A DNA stretch of 64,000 bases, taken from assembly GCF_044582145.1 (NCBI RefSeq), contig NZ_JBDODO010000001.1, one strand, 5' to 3'. Made by a program: the position numbers and the translations under genes. Shown here piece after piece: positions 61,473-64,000 of this stretch. Under the pieces are notes generated by a model that did no database searches, had not been told where the DNA came from, and worked only from the letters and a program-made list of their open reading frames with translations. The number at the start of each line of letters is the position of its first letter. The stretch's first letter is position 1. The stretch is from Guyparkeria sp016278265. GTDB lineage: Bacteria; Pseudomonadota; Gammaproteobacteria; Halothiobacillales; Halothiobacillaceae.

Positions 61473-62264
61473 TCAGCTGCCGGGCGCGCCGTGGTCGAGT
61501 TCCAGTACCACGGGCGCATGGTCTGACGGGCGCTCCCAGCGGCGGGGATCCACGTCGATCCGGCAGGCCCGGGCCTGATCGCGCAGGGCATCACTGATGA
61601 GGATCAGATCGATCCGCAAGCCGCGATTCCGACGGAAATTGGCCTGCCGATAATCCCACCATGAGAACGCTTCCTCCGGCTGATCGAACAGGCGGAAGGC
61701 GTCGATCAATCCGGTCTCGAGAATGCGGTCGAGCGCATCGCGCTCGGGGGTGCTGCAGAGGATACGGTCCCGCCAGGCTTCGGGGTCGTGGACGTCGGCG
61801 TCCGTGGGGGCGATGTTGAAATCCCCCACCACCACGCGTTTGGCGTAACGGCCGGCCTCCTCAGCGAGCCACCGAGTCAGGGCCTCCAACCAGGACAGCT
61901 TGTAGGCGTATTTCTCCGAACCGACCGCCTCGCCATTCACCACGTAGAGGTTGATTACCCGTAGGTCACCAAATGTCGCGGCAATCACCCGCCGTTGGGG
62001 GTCTTCGAAGCCGGGAATATCGGTGACGACATCGGTCGGTTCCGGCCAGTGGGATGGATACACCCAGGCCACCCCGTTGTAGGTCTTCTGACCGTTGGCA
62101 ATCACATGGTAGCCGCCCGCCTCGATCGCCTCGCGATCGATGGCCTCGTCAAGTTGCTTTAGCTCCTGCAAGCCGAGCAGGGTGGCGGGCTGGTCGGCCA
62201 GCCAGTCCAGTACCTGCGGCTGGCGAACCTTCAGGGAATTGACGTTCCAACTGGCGATGTTCAT
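61473..62264 (-). CDS. Exodeoxyribonuclease III-like enzyme (second paralogue)
   Basis: The 263-residue protein is a complete ExoIII-type nuclease with MNIASWNVNSLKVRQPQVL, GLQELKQLDE, GVAWVYPS, VGDFNIAPTDADVHDPE, FSWWDYR, GLRIDLILIS and RPSDHAPVVLEL. It is clearly distinct from the copy at 44.5-45.3 kb (SLK for GIR, and ELK for ETK at the metal site). Some bacteria pair an AP endonuclease with a 3'-phosphatase/3'-5' exonuclease of this fold, and the two genes here may be such a pair. The start at 62264 gives the conserved N-terminus. It converges with glnE across 15 bases. Confidence 0.9.
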   Translation of the reverse strand: MNIASWNVNSLKVRQPQVLDWLADQPATLLGLQELKQLDEAIDREAIEAGGYHVIANGQKTYNGVAWVYPSHWPEPTDVVTDIPGFEDPQRRVIAATFGDLRVINLYVVNGEAVGSEKYAYKLSWLEALTRWLAEEAGRYAKRVVVGDFNIAPTDADVHDPEAWRDRILCSTPERDALDRILETGLIDAFRLFDQPEEAFSWWDYRQANFRRNRGLRIDLILISDALRDQARACRIDVDPRRWERPSDHAPVVLELDHGAPGS

Positions 62265-62338
62265 GCGCGTCTGCCTCGGGGAATCCTTGAGCGAAATTCT
62301 AAGGCCATTCTCGCAGAAACCGGGCGATCTGCGGCTCG

Positions 62339-63286
62339 TCAAAACGGCGTACGTATCCCCTGGGCGATCAGCCAGATCACGAACAAAACCAGTGCCGCAC
62401 CGATGAACGCGCCGGCCTTGTGGGTCTTTCGGCGTATCAGTGTTTCCTGCGGCAACCCGGAAATGATGAACGGCTCGCCACCCGGTGGCCGGTGTAGAAG
62501 ATGCACGGTGTTGCTGGCGCTCAATCGGGGTTGATCGGCCTCGCTGAATTCCTTGCGTGCCTGCGCCTGGGCCAGCCGCATCGCCCAATTCCATTCGCGC
62601 GGCGAGATCTCACCATCGCCATCCAGATCGAAACGATTGCGAGCGGCCTCGTCGTGTTTCCATTCCTGCAACAGTTCGCGGCGGCGCTGATCAATCGTTT
62701 CGCGGTCGGTGACGCCGCCGTTCCGATGCCCGCGGGTTTCAAGCCAGCCCAGTACGTAAATAGGCTGTTCGGGGAGTAACAACCGTTCGGTATACCTATA
62801 CGGTTTGCCACCGAAACCGAGCGAGGAAGTCGATGACCAGTCGGAGCCCGGGGAGCGCTCGCGCCAGCGTCGACTGGAATGAGGGATTACCCGGGCGTGA
62901 TCCGGGTCGACAAACGCCTCGCCGGTCCCGTCGTCGACCCGCAACAAGGAATCGCTCGTCCGCCGCTGAACGGTCACCCAGTTGCGGTTCTTGCCGCTGG
63001 ACTCGAGCCGCTCGATCTTCATGTCGAACCACAGACACCGGGTAAAGGTCAGCGGCGAGTAGAGGGGTTGCTCATCGATTACCCGTCCGGTTCCCTCGAT
63101 CTCGTTGAATCCCTGGGCGGCCGAGCGAAGTTTGGCAGTGGGGGTATGCGCGATGATCCGCGCACGGGCGAGGGTGCGAAAACCGACGAATAGGCTAATC
63201 AACAGCAGGATCAGCAAACCGAGCCAGAGCACGAGGTAGAAACCCGGGTCTAGCCCGGTCAACCAATCGGCTATTGCATCCTGCAT
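62339..63286 (-). CDS. GIDE-domain membrane protein with an EF-hand
   Basis: The 315-residue protein has one transmembrane helix near the N-terminus (about 16-36) and one at the C-terminus (about 292-310), with a soluble domain between. The beta-rich segment GTGRVIDEQPLYSPLTFTRCLW is typical of the GIDE/MULAN family, related to eukaryotic MUL1 but without a RING domain here. A calcium-binding EF-hand, D220-L-D222-G-D224-G-E226 to E231 (FDLDGDGEISPREW), is inserted in the soluble part. It neighbours lemA, and LemA-GIDE gene pairs recur in bacteria. Function unknown. Confidence 0.78.
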   Translation of the reverse strand: MQDAIADWLTGLDPGFYLVLWLGLLILLLISLFVGFRTLARARIIAHTPTAKLRSAAQGFNEIEGTGRVIDEQPLYSPLTFTRCLWFDMKIERLESSGKNRNWVTVQRRTSDSLLRVDDGTGEAFVDPDHARVIPHSSRRWRERSPGSDWSSTSSLGFGGKPYRYTERLLLPEQPIYVLGWLETRGHRNGGVTDRETIDQRRRELLQEWKHDEAARNRFDLDGDGEISPREWNWAMRLAQAQARKEFSEADQPRLSASNTVHLLHRPPGGEPFIISGLPQETLIRRKTHKAGAFIGAALVLFVIWLIAQGIRTPF

Positions 63287-63320
63287 CGAGCGGCAACCAG
63301 ACGGCGCGAGACAGCCAAGA

Positions 63321-63893
63321 TCAGCTGAACAGGGCCTTCACATCGACGTCTTCGGTCGTCTTGCGGTCGAATTCCAGCAGCCGGAAGGCCCGGAATCGGA
63401 ACAGCTGCGCAATCACGACATCCGGGAACTGTTCGATGCGGATATTGTTCGTGTTGACCGCGGCATTGTAGAACTCGCGCCGGTCGGCAATCTCGTTCTC
63501 CAATCCGGTGATGCGCTGCTGCAGGTGCTGGAAGGTCTCGTTGGCCTTGAGCTCGGGGTAGGCCTCGGCCACCGCGAACAGGTTGCCCAGACCAAGGCGC
63601 AAGCCCTGCTCGGCACCGCCCAACGCGGCGACGTCGCCGCGCTGCTGGGCGTCATTGACCGCCGCGCGCGCTTCCATGACCCGTTCGAGCGTGTCGCGCT
63701 CGTAGTGCATGTACTGGCGGGCGGTCTCCACGAGCTTGGGCAACTCGTCGTGACGCTGCCGAAGCAGCACGTCGATGTTCGACCAGGACTGCGAGACGTT
63801 GTGCTTCAGCCTCACGAGGCCGTTGAAGATGATGATCCCCCAGATAAGGACCAGCACCAGCAGGAAAACGATAATCGACAGTGCGATGCCCAT
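63321..63893 (-). CDS. lemA: LemA family protein
   Basis: The 190-residue protein has a single N-terminal transmembrane helix (about 4-26) followed by the LemA helical domain: NGLVRLKHNVSQSWSNIDVLLRQRHDELPKLV, then EAYPELKANETFQHLQQRI and YNAAVNTNNIRIEQFPDVV. LemA is a membrane protein of unknown biochemical role, often next to M48 peptidase (HtpX-like) or GIDE genes. It lies 34 bases upstream of the GIDE-like gene on the same strand, so both are probably one operon. Confidence 0.92.
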   Translation of the reverse strand: MGIALSIIVFLLVLVLIWGIIIFNGLVRLKHNVSQSWSNIDVLLRQRHDELPKLVETARQYMHYERDTLERVMEARAAVNDAQQRGDVAALGGAEQGLRLGLGNLFAVAEAYPELKANETFQHLQQRITGLENEIADRREFYNAAVNTNNIRIEQFPDVVIAQLFRFRAFRLLEFDRKTTEDVDVKALFS

Positions 63894-63955
63894 GGTTTGG
63901 TCGCCTCCGTGGCTACCCCGCGGTGACGGGGTTCAGTTGCTTCGATAACGGCGAG

Positions 63956-64000
63956 TTAGACGTCGATATTGGACGCCGACAGCGCGAATTTCTCGATGAA
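63956..64000 (-). CDS. C-terminal end of a gene cut by the window edge (possible)
   Basis: On the minus strand the last 45 bases read FIEKFALSASNIDV followed by TAA. The frame is open to the edge and lies just upstream of lemA on the same strand, so it is probably the end of a gene in that unit. Too little is present to name it. Confidence 0.3.
   Translation of the reverse strand, partial: FIEKFALSASNIDV

Overview
The window is GC-rich chromosomal DNA, densely packed with genes on both strands. The gene content fits a gammaproteobacterium, probably a respiring and perhaps sulfur-oxidising member of the Chromatiales/Halothiobacillaceae neighbourhood. The reasons are a diheme cytochrome c4, System II (ResB/CcsA) cytochrome c maturation, a gmk-rpoZ-spoT block, hemC-hemD-hemX-hemY, an argH/algZ-algR divergon, a periplasmic DsrE-like protein, glnE and a DegP with a sigma-E-like promoter. 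The genus is inference. No rRNA, tRNA, CRISPR array or complete insertion sequence was seen.

Layout. 0-9.6 kb: engB (cut by the left edge), cytochrome c4, the two System II haem-ligation genes, a periplasmic DsbA, an acetolactate-synthase-like ThDP enzyme with an overlapping EEP-family hydrolase, and a diguanylate cyclase. 9.6-16 kb (minus strand): hemC-hemD-hemX-hemY-ubiD. 16-19 kb: a secreted thioredoxin-like protein, then an HvfA/HvfB/HvfC-type set (small exported precursor, DUF692/MNIO enzyme, DUF2063 partner). This is a predicted copper-responsive RiPP system with an unusual single AGQCG core motif. 19-21.7 kb: radC, ung, pdxH and an esterase, with a small palindromic element between the last two. 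21.8-30.1 kb: a type I restriction-modification island (hsdM, rhuM, hsdS, an AT-rich unknown gene, hsdR), the clearest accessory region.

30-40 kb: argH, the AlgZ/AlgR-like two-component pair, a Cys-rich SO_0444-type metal permease, a phosphodiesterase, an unusual PfkB-kinase/Rieske fusion, a GGDEF-EAL protein, bolA and a DUF481 outer-membrane protein. 40-49 kb (minus strand): ridA, spoT, rpoZ, gmk, a glycine-zipper lipoprotein, exonuclease III, degP, a MoCF-domain protein and ferrochelatase. 49-58.4 kb: trxB, two unknown membrane proteins, the nucleotide-pool hydrolases yfbR and dgt, a beta-hydroxyacid dehydrogenase, purH, a calcineurin-like phosphatase with a 60-residue companion, and a periplasmic DsrE-like protein. 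58.5-64 kb: glnE, a second exonuclease III paralogue, a GIDE-like membrane protein with an EF-hand, lemA and the end of one more gene.

Themes: haem and cytochrome c supply (hemC/D/X/Y/H, ResB/CcsA, DsbA, cytochrome c4), probable copper handling (Hvf set, SO_0444 permease), second-messenger signalling (two c-di-GMP proteins, SpoT, AlgZR), DNA repair and nucleotide hygiene, and foreign-DNA defence. The items most worth a second look are the PfkB-Rieske fusion, the compact Hvf-type RiPP locus without a recognisable HvfD, and the AT-rich putative nuclease inside the type I R-M operon.
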